From: Nymphaea colorata | Lineage: Eukaryota > Streptophyta > Magnoliopsida > Nymphaeales > Nymphaeaceae | Direction: 5' to 3' | Assembly: GCF_008831285.2 (NCBI RefSeq) | Contig: NC_045147.1 | Span: 19,224,581-19,288,580, forward strand | DNA: 64,000 bases | Part shown: in pieces, positions 24,259-36,479 of the stretch | Layout of the letters: each line of letters begins with the position of its first letter | Position numbering within the stretch: the stretch's first letter is position 1 | Position numbers and translations under genes: made by a program | The notes under the pieces: generated by a model | Seen by the model: only the letters and a program-made list of their open reading frames with translations | What the model was told of the DNA's origin: nothing | Databases searched by the model: none

Positions 24259-26293
24259 ATGGCTTCCTCTGCTGCTCACCTTCTTTCCCTCCTCTTCCTT
24301 GTGTCTCTTTCTCTCCTTCCCCTCGACTCCTTCTCCCTGAGTTCAACCTATGAGGAAGAATACCATAAATGGGTCTCTTGGCACGGCGAGCAATACAGGC
24401 AGAAGCTTCTCTTCAACTCCATGGAGGTCAGTAGCGAACTGAAGGATGACCTTCATCATCCCAAAAAACTGGATCACAAACTTGCCGAGGCTGAGAAAAA
24501 CAGGGTCTGGATCAAAGTGGCTCAAGATGGTAGCGGTAACTTTACAAGCCTGAGGGACGCACTAGACAGCATTGAAGAGAAGAACACAAGGAGGATCATC
24601 ATTCAAATAGCCCCTGGAATTTATAGGTAATCTTCTTTGTAACTAATTGCTGGCCAATGACGTTGGCTGCCAACAAATTCATCACCTTCCCTTCGATCCC
24701 TAGTAACCTTTTCTGCCTTTCTTTTGTTCTTCCATTAATGAAGGATACATACAAGAATGTAGAGGTGGTTTTAGTTCGACTGTAATAGATAGCAGTAGGG
24801 AAGATATGATTCATTTATTTGTCACCCACCATGAAAAGAAAAAGAAATGAACAGAGCTTATAACTGTGAGAAATGGATCTGCAGGGAAAAAGTTGTAATA
24901 AAGAAGAAAAAGCCATTCATCACTCTTCTAGGGGATAGCCGGAATCCTCCCACATTCACAGGGAACGACACGGCGGCCACGCTGGGAGGCGACGGTAATC
25001 CGATGAGAACATACCACAGTGCAACCGTAGCCATCAACTCCCACTATTTTGTGGCCATCAACATAAGATTTGAGGTAACATATTCAACTACTCATTGTCC
25101 TTCCGTTCTAAATATCTTTTATTCTTATAATCGAAATACAATGAAACAGTGATTTGATAAGAACGGAATGTATGTGCTTATAGAATAGAACATGGGCATG
25201 CATTTTTGGATGCATGTAGTCTTACATTACATGGGTCTTCTTTCTCATTTATGCCTTTGTTTAAATCTACAGTTCTTTTGAAAATGTTGCTACTTTTACT
25301 ATGTACTGTAATAAACAATCATTTCTTGGTTGGCATCTGCTTTGGGCAGAACACAGCACCAAACCCAGAAATCGGACAAATTGGAGGGCAGGCGGTGGCC
25401 CTGAGAATCTCCGGCAACAAAGCCGCATTCTACAACTGCAGCTTCTTTGGCCACCAAGACACGCTCTACGACCACAAAGGAACCCATTACTTCAAGAACT
25501 GCTTCATCCAGGGGTCTGTGGACTTCATCTTCGGCTACGGCCGGTCTCTGTATGAGGTTGGTCCCTCGCCTTATATATGTATCATCAGTTTAAACTTTAA
25601 ACTCATAGATGACAATTTAATTACTTATCGACTTTGAATACTGAATTGTTTGCTGGCTCGCAGAATTGCCATATGAACTCGATTTCAACGGACGTGGCGT
25701 CGGTGACGGCTCAGAAGCGAACGAACGTGTCCCTGTCGAGTGGGTTCTCCTTCTTGAACGGCACAGTGTCGGGGAGCGGGTTGGTGTACCTGGGGCGGGC
25801 ATGGGGCGACCATTCTAGGGTCGTCTTCGCCTACACCTACTTGGACAAAGTTGTCATACCCGAGGGCTGGAACGACTGGGGCATCCCTGCTCGTGAATCG
25901 TAAGCTTCTTCCTCTGTAACTTAAAATCAGTAGCCATGGAGTTGGTTGAATTCAGACTTCATTGTGGTTTTTTCTTTCTTCATTCTGCAATATTCAAGTA
26001 CAAGAAATGATGGTGCCCATTGTATTTCCTGTCTGCTTTCAAATTCAAGTACAGCCATGAAAATCCAGTGGATTCATTTATATATTTATGAGTTCTTCCT
26101 TTTCCTTTTTGTCTTCAACAGGAGTGTATACTATGGGGAGTACAAATGCAGTGGGCCAGGAGCAAATATGACAGAGAGGGTGCAGTGGATCAGAAGACTG
26201 ACCGATGCAGAGGCCGAGCCCTTCTTAGGAACTCACTTCGTCGACGGGGAGAAATGGCTGTGGGCAGAGCAGCCCACTGCCTATTTATCCTGA
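24259..26293 (+). CDS. pectin methylesterase (pectinesterase), without the inhibitor-like pro-domain
   Basis: Five exons, 24259..24626, 24885..25074, 25350..25556, 25664..25899 and 26122..26293, with GT/AG introns, join to 390 aa. The product hydrolyses methyl esters of cell-wall homogalacturonan. Residues 1-25 or so form a secretory signal peptide (Leu/Ser-rich), followed by a short linker rather than a PMEI pro-region, so it is a short (pro-less) PME. All family signatures are present: GIYREKV (near 120), QAVAL (200-204), QDTL (222-225), DFIFG (244-248) and LGRAW (298-302). By homology to carrot PME, Asp223 is the acid, Asp244 the nucleophile, and Gln200, Gln222, Arg300 and Trp302 line the site; none is lost. 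DFIFG is followed by YGRS rather than the usual GN. The C-terminus ends [16 protein letters not shown], slightly longer than the usual W-x-end. Which short-PME clade it belongs to is not resolved. Confidence 0.92.
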
Positions 26294-26299
26294 TTCTTC

Positions 26300-27620
26300 A
26301 ACCGCCCATATTCTTCCATTCTGTCTTTCCCGTGGGCCATGAATTCACAGTTTCTCTTTCTCTGATGTTTTCTTTTCCTTTTGCTTTGTTTCTTAATTTA
26401 TATTGGGAGTCGGGACGCGCTCGGTTTCGTATGTTCTAGTGAACGTGGTGGGAGAAGATCTGATTCTTATTGTAAAAAATTGCAGCTTCTTGTGAAAAGA
26501 AGTTGCTTGTAATCGAGATATTCATTTATGAGGAGTTTTACTACATTGTAACAATGGTGTCGTTACTCTTACCACTTTAGATTAGATGGGGGCGATGGAA
26601 GGCAGACAAATTCTAGTTTTCGAAATTTTAACCCTCAAAAGTCTTTAGGCTTCAAATAATATTAGGCGCTCATGGGAAAGAATGTTTGCAAGAACATGCT
26701 CATATTTCAATATTTAATTTATATTCAACTTCGTGTTTTAACTTTAACAATGTGAAAATACCAGCAGAACTATTGCACTAGTTGTCACTGTCTGTGGCGA
26801 TAAGATTGTCAAAACTATACATCTGACCATGGTGGAAGTTGTATATTAACACTGGCTCGTAATCTGATTCATCCTTCTAGCTAACAACAGCCACGTAATC
26901 AACGCAAGACTTACCAAGATTCCTGAACCGGGTCGTCAGTAAGGAAAAAATAGAATCCATTGAATCAAGTAGATCGAATTAAATCAGAGAACAAAGAAAA
27001 TAAAACGATGAGAAAAAAAGATAAAACATGTGTGAATCATATAAAAATAATATCGTGCGACAAGGTCCATTGTCTGGCCCTGGCCCTGGCCCCTGGGGCC
27101 ATTATGGTGTCTCACAGAGGCCGAGTTCCCATCTCAGAACGGATGCTTTTGCCTGGTTGGTGGTGATTGATAGAATTCAGAGCCATGGCCATTTACTGCT
27201 CTGAGGATTCCACTCAGGTTTTTCCCAATCAAACTGTCCTGCTGTTTTCATGTCCTCCACATTGGTCTCAAAGGAGAAAAGACAGGAAAATCTAATGAAA
27301 TTTACTCAGCATAGCTGTTGGGGATTTCTTTTCCAACTGAACACAAGATCCGGATTTTCTGTTCTCTTGTGCCCAGTCCACTACTTGTGTCCAAGCCCGG
27401 ACCCCTGACCTTCTCACATTCCACGCCACATTTTTCACTGTGAACAATGTAGATGATTAAGGTGTTCTGAACTGCTTCTCCATCAGTTTAACCTCTGAGC
27501 GGGACTGCATCGATTTATGCTCTTCCCTTCCCCACATATTCAATGTACCCTATTTTATATCTCAGTTAAGAACTCCGCACTCCTGTCACCGTTGAACTGT
27601 TCGGTTATCCTTTTATTGTA
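26300..27620. other. intergenic region between pectin methylesterase and PPR pseudogene
   Basis: The first 250 bases are the likely 3' untranslated region and terminator area of the pectin methylesterase gene (T-rich, with AATTGT/TTGTAA strings). The rest is AT-rich spacer with short frames only. I see no gene or clear repeat. Confidence 0.5.
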
Positions 27621-27628
27621 AGAGCTCC

Positions 27629-28980
27629 ATGAGTTCCCTACCTTCTTCCTTAATTCACCACCCATCTCCAAAACACCAGAAATCTGCACCCTTCTTCACC
27701 ATAAAGCCTCAGAGCAGCGGAAGGCTCTCCCATCTTTGTCTTCTTCTCAATTCTTCTACCAAAGGTCAATGTTCAAGATGGGTTTACAAGTTCACTCTTA
27801 CACTCTCAAGAGATGGGTTCCACAGATACATAGCCTTGAATCTTGATGTCAAACTAATTAAGCTTTATGGTTAATGCGATCGAGCCGAATATGCACGCCA
27901 ATTGTTTGACCGTATGTCTGACAGAGACAGAAATTGTGTTCGTGCCCCCCTCTATGATGTTTGGCCTTGTTAGACGACGCTCGGCTCCCTTTCCCCTCTG
28001 TTCTTTACCGTGGCTTGCAATTAGATGGGTTTGCATTCGCTAGAATCTTGAAAGCCTGTGGTTTTTTGAGGTCGCTTCAACTGGTGATGCAGATGCACCC
28101 CATGGTGGTGAAGCGTGAATGTGATCCTTCTTATTCGTTTTCCATTTCACTTGTTTATGCCTATGGTAGCTGTTTTGATATTCAAAGTGCTGAAAGAGTA
28201 TCTGGTGGAATGACTCGTAGAGACATTGTCTCATGGAGTGCAATTATACGGGCAAAGTCGTCGTCTTCTTGAATACCAGAGGATGATTGAGTTGCTGTAC
28301 GAGTTGCAATTTGTCGGTGGATTGAAGCCCAACGAGGTGACTCTGGTTAGTGGACTGCCAAACAATTCTTGCATACATTCTCAGACATGGATTGGAGATG
28401 ATTTTGGATGTAGGCAGCGCTCTCCTTAGCATCTACCGTCGCTGTGGCGACCCAGATGTTGCCTTCTTGCCATCTTGGTGTTCACTAGTGTGGGAGAGGA
28501 ATGCTGTCGTTTGGACGTCAACGATTGAAGGATTCATAATTAATCAACGCCTTAGTTCGGGCATGCGTCTGTTTGAAAATATGCCCAAGGAAGGGGTTAA
28601 GCCAGAAGATGTTACACTTCTCGTGCTCTTATTAGGTTGCAGCTATGCTGATTTGGCCTATTATGGCTGACATTTGTTCAATTGAATGAAGTATGGTTTG
28701 CACCTGAAGTTGAGCACTACGCTTGCATGGTTGGCAAGCTAGAGAGAGCAGGGAAATTTGGTGAAGCAGATAAACTGATAAAGACCGTGCCAATGGCACC
28801 AACTACTAATGTCTTACGAGTCCGGTTACGTGCTTGCAGATTGCATTCCAACGTTGAAGTAGGAAAAAGAACAGCAAGAAAGCTTTCAAGCTCGAACCGC
28901 TTGATGCTGCAAACTATGTGATGCTAACAAACATTTATGCCTCTTGTGGGAGACATAGAAGGCGGTAAGGTCCACGCATT
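27629..28980 (+). pseudogene. PLS-class pentatricopeptide repeat (PPR) pseudogene
   Basis: PPR text is readable across the region but only by changing frame several times. Frame 1 starts at ATG 27629 and reads to KLIKLYG, then a TAA stop, then CDRAEYARQLFDRM in the same frame; the family normally has YGKC here, so this is an in-frame nonsense codon. Reading resumes in other frames as FARILKACGFLRSLQL (about 28030), GGLKPNEVTLVSG (about 28315), VGSALLSIYRRCGD (about 28407), MPKEGVKPEDVTLL (about 28580), EVEHYACMVGKLERAGKF (about 28708) and finally KLEPLDAANYVMLTNIYAS (about 28887). The last parts are E-domain-like, so the ancestor was an E-type organellar RNA-binding PPR protein. At least four frameshifts plus a stop rule out function. 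It is not obviously a copy of the intact PPR gene at 46.9 kb. Confidence 0.85.
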
Positions 28981-28984
28981 TGTG

Positions 28985-29615
28985 GCTTATGACGAATCAC
29001 CTTCTCAGTGGGAAGACATGCGCTGCTTGATGGCTTCGTTTGTCAGGCCACCGATGCAGACATGCACCTTGTCAACAATAATTGCTGGCTCATGATGTAG
29101 GTGATGGAGAATATGAATTCATTCCTTAATGGAAAATTGTGGATTGACACCCTTTTGTTGCTTCTTGCTTTTCTGAGATCGAAGATTTTGAAGAAACTTG
29201 AAGTACATGAATTAACCGTACATAGGTGAAATATTAAAAATATGTTCGTTGAACAAACATTGACTCATGGAGAGAGATGTGGCTGAACTACCTCTTCTAG
29301 TTCATAAGAATTGCATTGAGGAAAGACAGGATAGACGAATATCACGCTCAATTCGTGCAAGATCAGGGTTGGTACCACATTGTGTAGGTCTCTGAACTGC
29401 TAGAAATATTTTTATCCTGAACGCAAGGACGCTTCTGCTTTTGTTATATGAAAAGAACGTATTCTGCACCATATTCGGTGTGCTTCAACAGCGAATACCT
29501 CTTTTCTTTGCACATCGCTTTTCTTGATACCATTCTCTCTTGCTGGTACTAATTTACTTGCAGGACAGGTTTACCTGTACAGCTGATAGGATTGATTAGA
29601 GGGCGTTCGGGACAT
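28985..29615. other. intergenic region after the PPR pseudogene
   Basis: No gene is recognised. Short coding-like scraps following the pseudogene (about 28980-29100) may be further decayed PPR or flanking sequence. The rest is ordinary spacer. Confidence 0.4.
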
Positions 29616-29625
29616 CTCGACATGC

Positions 29626-29633
29626 TATATAAG
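29626..29633 (+). promoter_or_regulatory. TATA box ahead of a small open frame
   Basis: TATATAAG is a strong plant TATA match, 65 bp before an ATG at 29691. That spacing would fit initiation near 29660. There is no independent sign that this promoter is used. Confidence 0.35.
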
Positions 29634-29690
29634 GGGAGTAAAGGCGACAACTGCTTTTCTTAGAGCTGCTGCGGAGGTGGATTAAAGAAA

Positions 29691-29834
29691 ATGGCTTCTT
29701 TGTTGTTGTTTCTGCAGGCCATGTTCAGGCGGCAACCAAACTGCGACGAACAGCACGAGGCTCAGTCAACAAAGGACGCGGCCAAGGCCCCAGAAAACCA
29801 AAGGAGTACAACGTTGAAGCAATGCAGATATTAA
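29691..29834 (+). CDS. possible small peptide, 47 aa, unknown function
   Basis: The ATG opens a 47-codon frame beginning MASLLLFLQAMF and ending TTLKQCRY. It has a short hydrophobic start, then a charged, Gln/Lys/Ala-rich body with two cysteines. A good TATA box lies 58 bp upstream. I recognise no family. The hydrophobic segment is shorter than a typical signal peptide. The alternative is a chance frame, and a CAG|G acceptor-like site inside it (29715-29717) leaves open that it is part of an exon. Low confidence. Confidence 0.2.
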   Translation: MASLLLFLQAMFRRQPNCDEQHEAQSTKDAAKAPENQRSTTLKQCRY

Positions 29835-30140
29835 GCAGCCAAAACGAGGTGGCTATGTTCCGAATGACGGAAGAGCAGGCTTGGAAGATAGGGGAGTGCA
29901 GCAGCTTGCTTTAGCAGTTTCTCTCTTCTCTCTCTCTCTCTCCCTCTTTTTATGCATATGTATCTAATCAAAAGTGAGGAAAAGGTTCGAAGCACTGGTG
30001 TGCATGGGCGAGAAAGAAATGAAGATGCCTTCCTGAAAATCTTCCTATGGTGTGCATGTGAGCGCGCTTGTAAGAAAGAGAGAGAGAGACTGATTTTGTG
30101 GTGGTATATCATTTATATAAAACAATTACTGCCAATCTCA

Positions 30141-30498
30141 TGTAGTCAAGCAACATGATCATCTGTTGAAGTAAACATGTCAGCCCCAAATGTAAATATT
30201 GGGCGTAGTAGAATGATGAAGGGCATGTTTGACGGTGAAGGAGAAGGTCTAAGATGCCCCATCCCACGACCTTCTCTCCATCCTTTTTCTGTGACACCTA
30301 AAGGGGGGATCAGAATGTTGTGTATTCAAGCAACATGATCATCTGTTGAAGTAAACATGTCAGCCCCAAATGTAAATATTGGGCGTCGTAGAATGATGAA
30401 GGGCATGTTTGACGGTGAAGGAGAAGGTCTAAGATGCCCCATCCCACGACCTTCTCCTCCCTTTTTCTGTGACACCTAGAGGGGGGATCAGAATGTTG
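30141..30498. repeat. 180-bp tandem duplication
   Basis: Copy 1 (30141-30320) and copy 2 (30321-30498) are nearly identical. Both contain CAACATGATCATCTGTTGAA, AAATGTAAATATTGGGCGT, GGCATGTTTGACGGTGAAGG and CCCCATCCCACGACCTTCTC. Copy 2 is 2 nt shorter in the CTTCTCTCC stretch and has few substitutions. The high identity means a recent event. No long frame runs through it. Confidence 0.92.
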
Positions 30499-30499
30499 G

Positions 30500-31630
30500 G
30501 AGATCTATGATAATGGCAAAATGTGTTAGAATTCCATAAATTTGTTCCAAAGATTGAGGTAGATTTACAGAATACTAAGAACAGTGTTCCATAGAGTCTC
30601 AATGTGAACACAGTCACAGTGTTCCTGTTATCAGACGTCCAGGAAACGGTGGAGTGTGTAGCGTTTGAACAGGGAAAACACAGCAGAGACTAATACGCCC
30701 CTCAGACTTGTACACCATTCAAAAACATGCTGCTATTGAGATGACCTTTGTGCCCATTCCCGTGCAACGCTGTCGGGGATAGGACCCCATCCCTTTTATT
30801 AAGCAAAGATTGAAAGAATATTAGAGAAACCAAAAAAGTCCGAGGGCAGCCATCAAGCCTAAACCCTAGGCATGTGGGCACAAACAAGCTAAAGAACGCA
30901 GAAAATTCAAAAAATAGCATGACAGAAAACCAACTCATCCTGTGGGCATATGTTCCCAAATCAGGAACGAGTTAACATCAAATTTGTAATACAGCTTTGT
31001 AAGAACGTTAATCCCCGGGTTGCAGTTTTTAAACACATGATTTTATTCGATTGTAAAGAACTTTTCCCCATTCCACCTTTGTAGCATCTGTTTGAAGCTT
31101 TCTTTAGCTTGAATCTCCAAACCACAGGGCCTTCTACTAAATAAGTACATTGAAATCTCAGGGCAATCTGCTGACCATCTGCACTCTGCAGCATGAACTC
31201 CTCGGTACTCCACACAAATTGGCAATGAGTAACTCTAATGCCCGACCAGCCAATGCTACCACCCGCAGATTTTACTGTAAAACTTATTTTGATGCGTCAG
31301 TCATGATTCAAGCAAATAATATTGTGCAGTAAAAATGCAAGCGATCTTAGTCTACCAAAATCAGTATTCCACAAGTGCATTATCAAGACATAATTTGATT
31401 AGCATCTGGATTAAAAGAGTTGATACATATGCAAACATAAATAATTTGCAACGGTTTGTTAGACACGTATAATTGTACAATATAATACAACCACCGCTCC
31501 TTCATACATTTACCTAGAAGGATGCATTTTTTTTCTTACCTAAACAAATGTTTTGGATCATTGGTGTTCCTCAAGAAAAAATAATATACATTTACTACCC
31601 TTTCTTTACAGACATTACAAGAATGATTAA
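30500..31630. other. intergenic region right of the 180-bp duplication
   Basis: About 30525-30640 contains CCATAAATTTG, ATTGAGGTAGATTTAC and CAGTGTTCC motifs, which resemble the MITE-like elements at 10568 and 13080 and may be another degraded member. The remainder up to the invertase stop codon includes its likely 3' untranslated region (minus strand). No further gene is seen. Confidence 0.4.
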
Positions 31631-31637
31631 TGCTTCC

Positions 31638-32969
31638 CTATACAAGAATCTGATTTTTAGCAGCATTCCTAGAACACTTTTTGTTGCGGGGACTTGTACT
31701 CAGAGGACAAGAACACCCCATTAGAACCTCCAGGTCCTCCTCGCACGTCAGGATTGATGCCATCTCCGGCTTATCAAGAAGCATTTTTGCAGTAAGATAT
31801 CCAGCTATACTCCATGTCTGATTCAATCGGGCTTGTTTGCCGATAAACCTAGCTGTTCGGGTGTCATAGTACTCAGGCCAGTGATCCTTGGGTAGCCTCT
31901 CCTCAGCCACAGAAACAGCCTGTCTAGCTAGATCCGGTCTTCCCATTTTAATGCAAGCCAACGTGAACTGAATATCCATAAAAAGGGTAACAATAAGAAA
32001 TGAAGATGTAAAAGTATCAGGCTACGCAACAAAAGTAAGCATGCAGAAATTGAATAGAGGGGCAAATCCCCCATTACCTGCCAAAGAAGAGTTGGCCAGG
32101 ACCCTCCATTATGATAGGACCATGGTCTGCAAAAGTACATTTTTATCAGCATCATGCATTAACCAGAACCATTCACTTGGCAAGACAGTTAGGATCTAAT
32201 AACCAGGACTGCTGTGCCATGCTCTGTCTTCCTATGCTGTCATAAAGGGCAGTCTCAATATAGACAACGAAACATAGCATATAGGCCAGCCTTTTTAAGC
32301 ATGGACTATAGTACTCCGATGGAAAGACACAGAAAATTTGCTTTCTGATGCAAAAAGAAGAAAATTTTCTGCACGAGGGGATAACACAACATCTTTCAGG
32401 TCATCAACAGTCACACTAGCAGTCAAAATATAATTAATCAGAACAGTTTGGTCTATACACATCACTTCTCAGATCCTTATTTGGTCACAGGTTATTCATC
32501 TTTCACTGCCTATTGATCCTTCTGCCAGCTCTCCCTGATTGGCAGTCTCTTGTCCACATCAAACTACTGAATACAACCTAATCTGGTCAAACAGTTCATA
32601 GGTGTTCGCATGGGTTCACACCTTTTCTAGTTCTCATATTACTGGATAATATAGATACACACACACACACACATATATATTACATCATTCATAATATGAG
32701 ACTCAGATGAACAAGATCATGGAGTGAGATGACAAACGTGTACCCATTTGAATTAATAGCATAACCAAAATGCCTCCTATCTTATGAGTGGGAGATCAAG
32801 AAAATGTAATCTATGGTAGTTCAGCGACGTTACAAACTCAGAATAACCATGACCTTTTTTATCTTCCACTCCTGATATCTGGTAGATAGATTTCACATCA
32901 TCAATGATGGACTATAGTCCATATGGTCCATAGTCCATACCAATTGTTAATGGACTCTCTCGCTCTCTT

Positions 32970-33024
<55 letters not shown>

Positions 33025-36000
33025 AAGAAGAAATATATGGCAGGTAATAACAAAAAAATAATTTCTAATCTTTATCATGTATTAGGCATACAGCAACAAA
33101 GAATGTGGTAACCAGATTCCAAACGAAAAAATGAGGTAACTTACGTGTTCTTTGGGTCGCTACCAGTGATTATACGCCATTCCTCATACTCAAGTGCAGG
33201 GAAGCATATTTTTAGAGGCATCTTCCCAATAAGATCATCCCATTTGCTTTCAATGAGATTCAAGATAGACTCCGACTGTTCTGGAGTGGTCAGAGATGAG
33301 ACAACGGACCATAAATTGCCAAGGGAGAAAAACCTAAAGTCCATGTGAGCTGGCTGCAGATTTCCAATCAGATATCCGCCTTTATCAGGAATCCATTCAA
33401 CCAACCAAGAAGGGATTTGGTCTGGGTAGATATTGAATTTGTTCACAGCATCATGAGAATACTCTTCTGTTTTGTATCGGTATATCTCATTTATCTTCTT
33501 CATATCCACCCAATAATACTCCCTTATGTGGAAAGAAAGGGCACTGAGTCTATTGTTGATGGCCCGTAATAGATTCTTTGAACCATCATTCACAATTATC
33601 ATCTCACGTGCACATCGAAGAGCAGAGTAGTATAAAGCCTGTCAAATTCGAGATTATTACACTAGTAAATACAGAATAAGAAATATTACTTGATAGAACA
33701 AACCAGAAAATTTGATGTTTCAAGATATGCATATGACGCTTGATTAATAGGCAGCGCATGAGCAGTGTAAACTACAAACAATATCAAAGTTGAGATTATT
33801 AAACTAGTGTATATGACACAAAAAGTACCACTTGGTAGGATAAACTACACATTAGATCTATCAAGACATGCACGCAATGCATAATTAGTTAGTGACGTTT
33901 CACCATTTTCCTCTCAAATTTTCTCTCTTAAACCAAGTCCACACATTTTTTTATCAATGGATATTTATCCAAATGTTCTGCCCGAAGGAGAAAACAAGCA
34001 ATTAGAAAACAGGAATGCTAAAATGAATGGAACATGACCAAAGTTGATGATTGAATAATTTGTGAGATACTGAAACAAAATTATAGGCCACATCTGCATA
34101 CATTAAACAGACTCTAACTTGCAAGGGCTATCTATCAAAATTAACCTTAAGTTACAAAGAGGATATCTGAAATACAGAAGAATAGAATTGCACAAAAAGA
34201 CATCACGTCATTTCCTGAAACTGTAATAAACATTTCGAATGCCTGCAAAGAAAGCTCAAGCAACAGAGTCTGTGAATTCATTTGTTGTCTACAATTACAT
34301 AGTGCTAAATAAAAATCAGAATTTGGTCCATATATGAGTTCTATAAACATTCTGAGAAAGCTTCTGCAACAAAAAAGTAAAAAAAGCTACGCGTACTTGG
34401 ATCTCAAGAGGGTGACCATGGATACCCATCCTCCGATCAATCATACATGACCCATCAGTAACCAACAAGGTTGGAAACATATCGAAGCCATCAGCCAAGC
34501 ATAGATTCAATATCAATTTTATTCCAGTTTGGACATCCACCCTTTCTTGCAAAGCATAATCATCAGTAACTCTCCCATAGGCTCTCAACAGAATAATCCA
34601 CCACAATCCTGAGATGTCCACAAAACTAAACTATATTACTGCTTCACACTATAGATGGGATCAGAAATTACAAAGTGTGGAGATTCCACTTACCTGAATC
34701 AACAGGAGCAACACGACCAATTGCAGACTCACCAAAATCAGGGTCTAAAACTTCCTCAAACGCCTCATTACTGCCATCCAGAGGCACAGTTCTCACCTTA
34801 AAACTTGCTGGCATCAAACCTTGGCCTGGGCTATAGCAATCCACAGTTTTCTCCCAGCTCTAAGAAGGGGGAACCAAGGAATTAATATGCATTATAGAGA
34901 ACCATTGTCGGCTAAACAAGTTACAGTTTGCATTAACAATATAAGCATCTTATTCTACACCATACACTGAAAAATATAATCAGATTGGCAAAGAAAAGAA
35001 AGGAGGAAAATGAAAAATGCTGAAAGATCAAAAAAATGACTATAAAGAAAAAGTAGAGTTAAATATCGAGAGACTAGCTTAATTTACGTTGCATATATAA
35101 TCAGGCAACACAACAGGTGAAAAAGAAAGCCGAACAATTAGGAGGCAGAGGCAGCATTAGCATAAGCATAGCTACATGATGCAGACATAAATATTAACCG
35201 CCCTCATGATCCGGAAAGATAATATGCCAATTCGACAATTCCAGTCAGTGCCAGGGGACATCCTTCATAATTGACATCCTTCATAATTGCCAAAAAGTCA
35301 ATTACATCAAAGATCACGTTCTTACTGGGACGATATTATTTAAATAACTTCTGGAACTTAATGTTGATGGCGTCATATCTCAACGAACAAAATCCCAGGA
35401 GGAGAACAATTTCAGCAGAGGTAATAACATTATTCATTCCCAAACATTTTTAGGAAAATTAGAAAGATATGAAGTATTGGCCTAAGTACAAGGAAGAACA
35501 CAGAGAACGATCTGTTTCAAAGGCTCACCTGCAATTGCAACGTGTGAAGAAGGAAGTTCCTAACTATCTCCGTCTCACCCTTCAGCAAAAAGGCAAGAGC
35601 TGATGGTACAAAATCCCTAATAAAAACTTGATCGTAATTCAATGGAGTAGCATCTGCCGGATCATTAGCTGCGACTGTCCCTACCGGACTACCACAATAA
35701 GTCACAATTGCTGCATGTAGCAACCTCCACGCTTCTTTCTCGACCACAGATTCCTCCCTAACCTTGGGCACGTCCTCAAGGTTGCTGACTGTTTCGGCTC
35801 GATCTTTCACATTCTTGTTCAATTCCTCTTCGGAATCCAACAAATTAGATGTCTTCTGATTTGAATCATTGCTCAAACCCAGCAATTTTTCGCCAACTTC
35901 TGGCGTATCGTTGTTGCTAACTTCTGGCGAACTATCTAACTCCTTCTCCACAATGAGGGGCTTTACGCCCAGATTCTGGAAGTAGATCCTCTCCAAACCA

Positions 36001-36422
36001 TTCTCCCCGACTCGAGGCTCAATGGTGGTCGAGCTAAATCGGACATCCGTGACCCGAACGACACCACCACGATCGGAATTCTTTTTCACGTTCCTGCCGG
36101 AATTGAATTCGGGTGTCCCCGGTGCCGCGTTCGCGAAAACCCGGAAACCCCTTTTTCTGTCAGCCCCAAAGGACGGGCCGAAGAACAACCTGCAATTCTT
36201 ACAAGCAACATCGGAGACATGAACAGGATTCCGATTCCATCCACCAAATTTCCTAATCCAGACCACCGATTCCGGCCTGTGGCTCACCGACTTGCAGACT
36301 CCATTAAGGCTTTTCGGAATCGGCGGAAGAGAGGAGATCCTAGACAACATGGAATTGCATCTGACCAACATCCTGCAACAGGGCCTCACGGTCAGAATCC
36401 CCAAGGAAGTCGGACGATTCAT
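31638..36422 (-). CDS. alkaline/neutral invertase (GH100), alpha clade, organelle-targeted type
   Basis: Six exons on the minus strand, 36422..35529, 34859..34694, 34608..34397, 33638..33145, 32126..32078 and 31967..31638, join to 714 aa with all GT/AG introns in phase. The enzyme splits sucrose to glucose and fructose at neutral pH. The start is the ATG at 36422 ([16 protein letters not shown]), because the open frame upstream only reaches a TTG. Residues 1-230 are a leader and linker: basic, Ser/Arg-rich first, then acidic and variable, like mitochondrial or plastid alpha-clade members. The catalytic domain starts near [11 protein letters not shown]. Key segments are [14 protein letters not shown] (proposed catalytic Asp270), [95 protein letters not shown] and WPEYYDT (proposed catalytic Glu637). 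It ends [13 protein letters not shown], a typical alpha-clade end. The 49-nt fifth exon carries the HNGGSWP core. Confidence 0.93.
32907..32922. repeat. 16-bp perfect palindrome in an invertase intron
   Basis: ATGGACTATAGTCCAT equals its own reverse complement and is followed at once by a partial repeat (ATGGTCCATAGTCCAT). It sits about 50 bp from the long TA run in the same intron. Such sequence can extrude as a cruciform; any function is unknown. Confidence 0.7.
32974..33021. repeat. (TA)24 microsatellite in invertase intron 4
   Basis: An uninterrupted TA run of about 48 bp lies in the largest intron (32127-33144) of the invertase gene. A smaller (AC)n-(TA)n run lies at about 32656-32680. 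The run is likely length-polymorphic. Confidence 0.9.
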
Positions 36423-36479
36423 ACCGCCAAGAACGGATTGGCAGAAACAATCGATACCCAACTAAAAAAGAGATCGAGT

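Noticed and set aside
36423-36461. Thirteen-residue upstream extension of the invertase
   Set aside because: It begins at TTG; the ATG at 36422 gives the MN...RPCC start typical of the clade.
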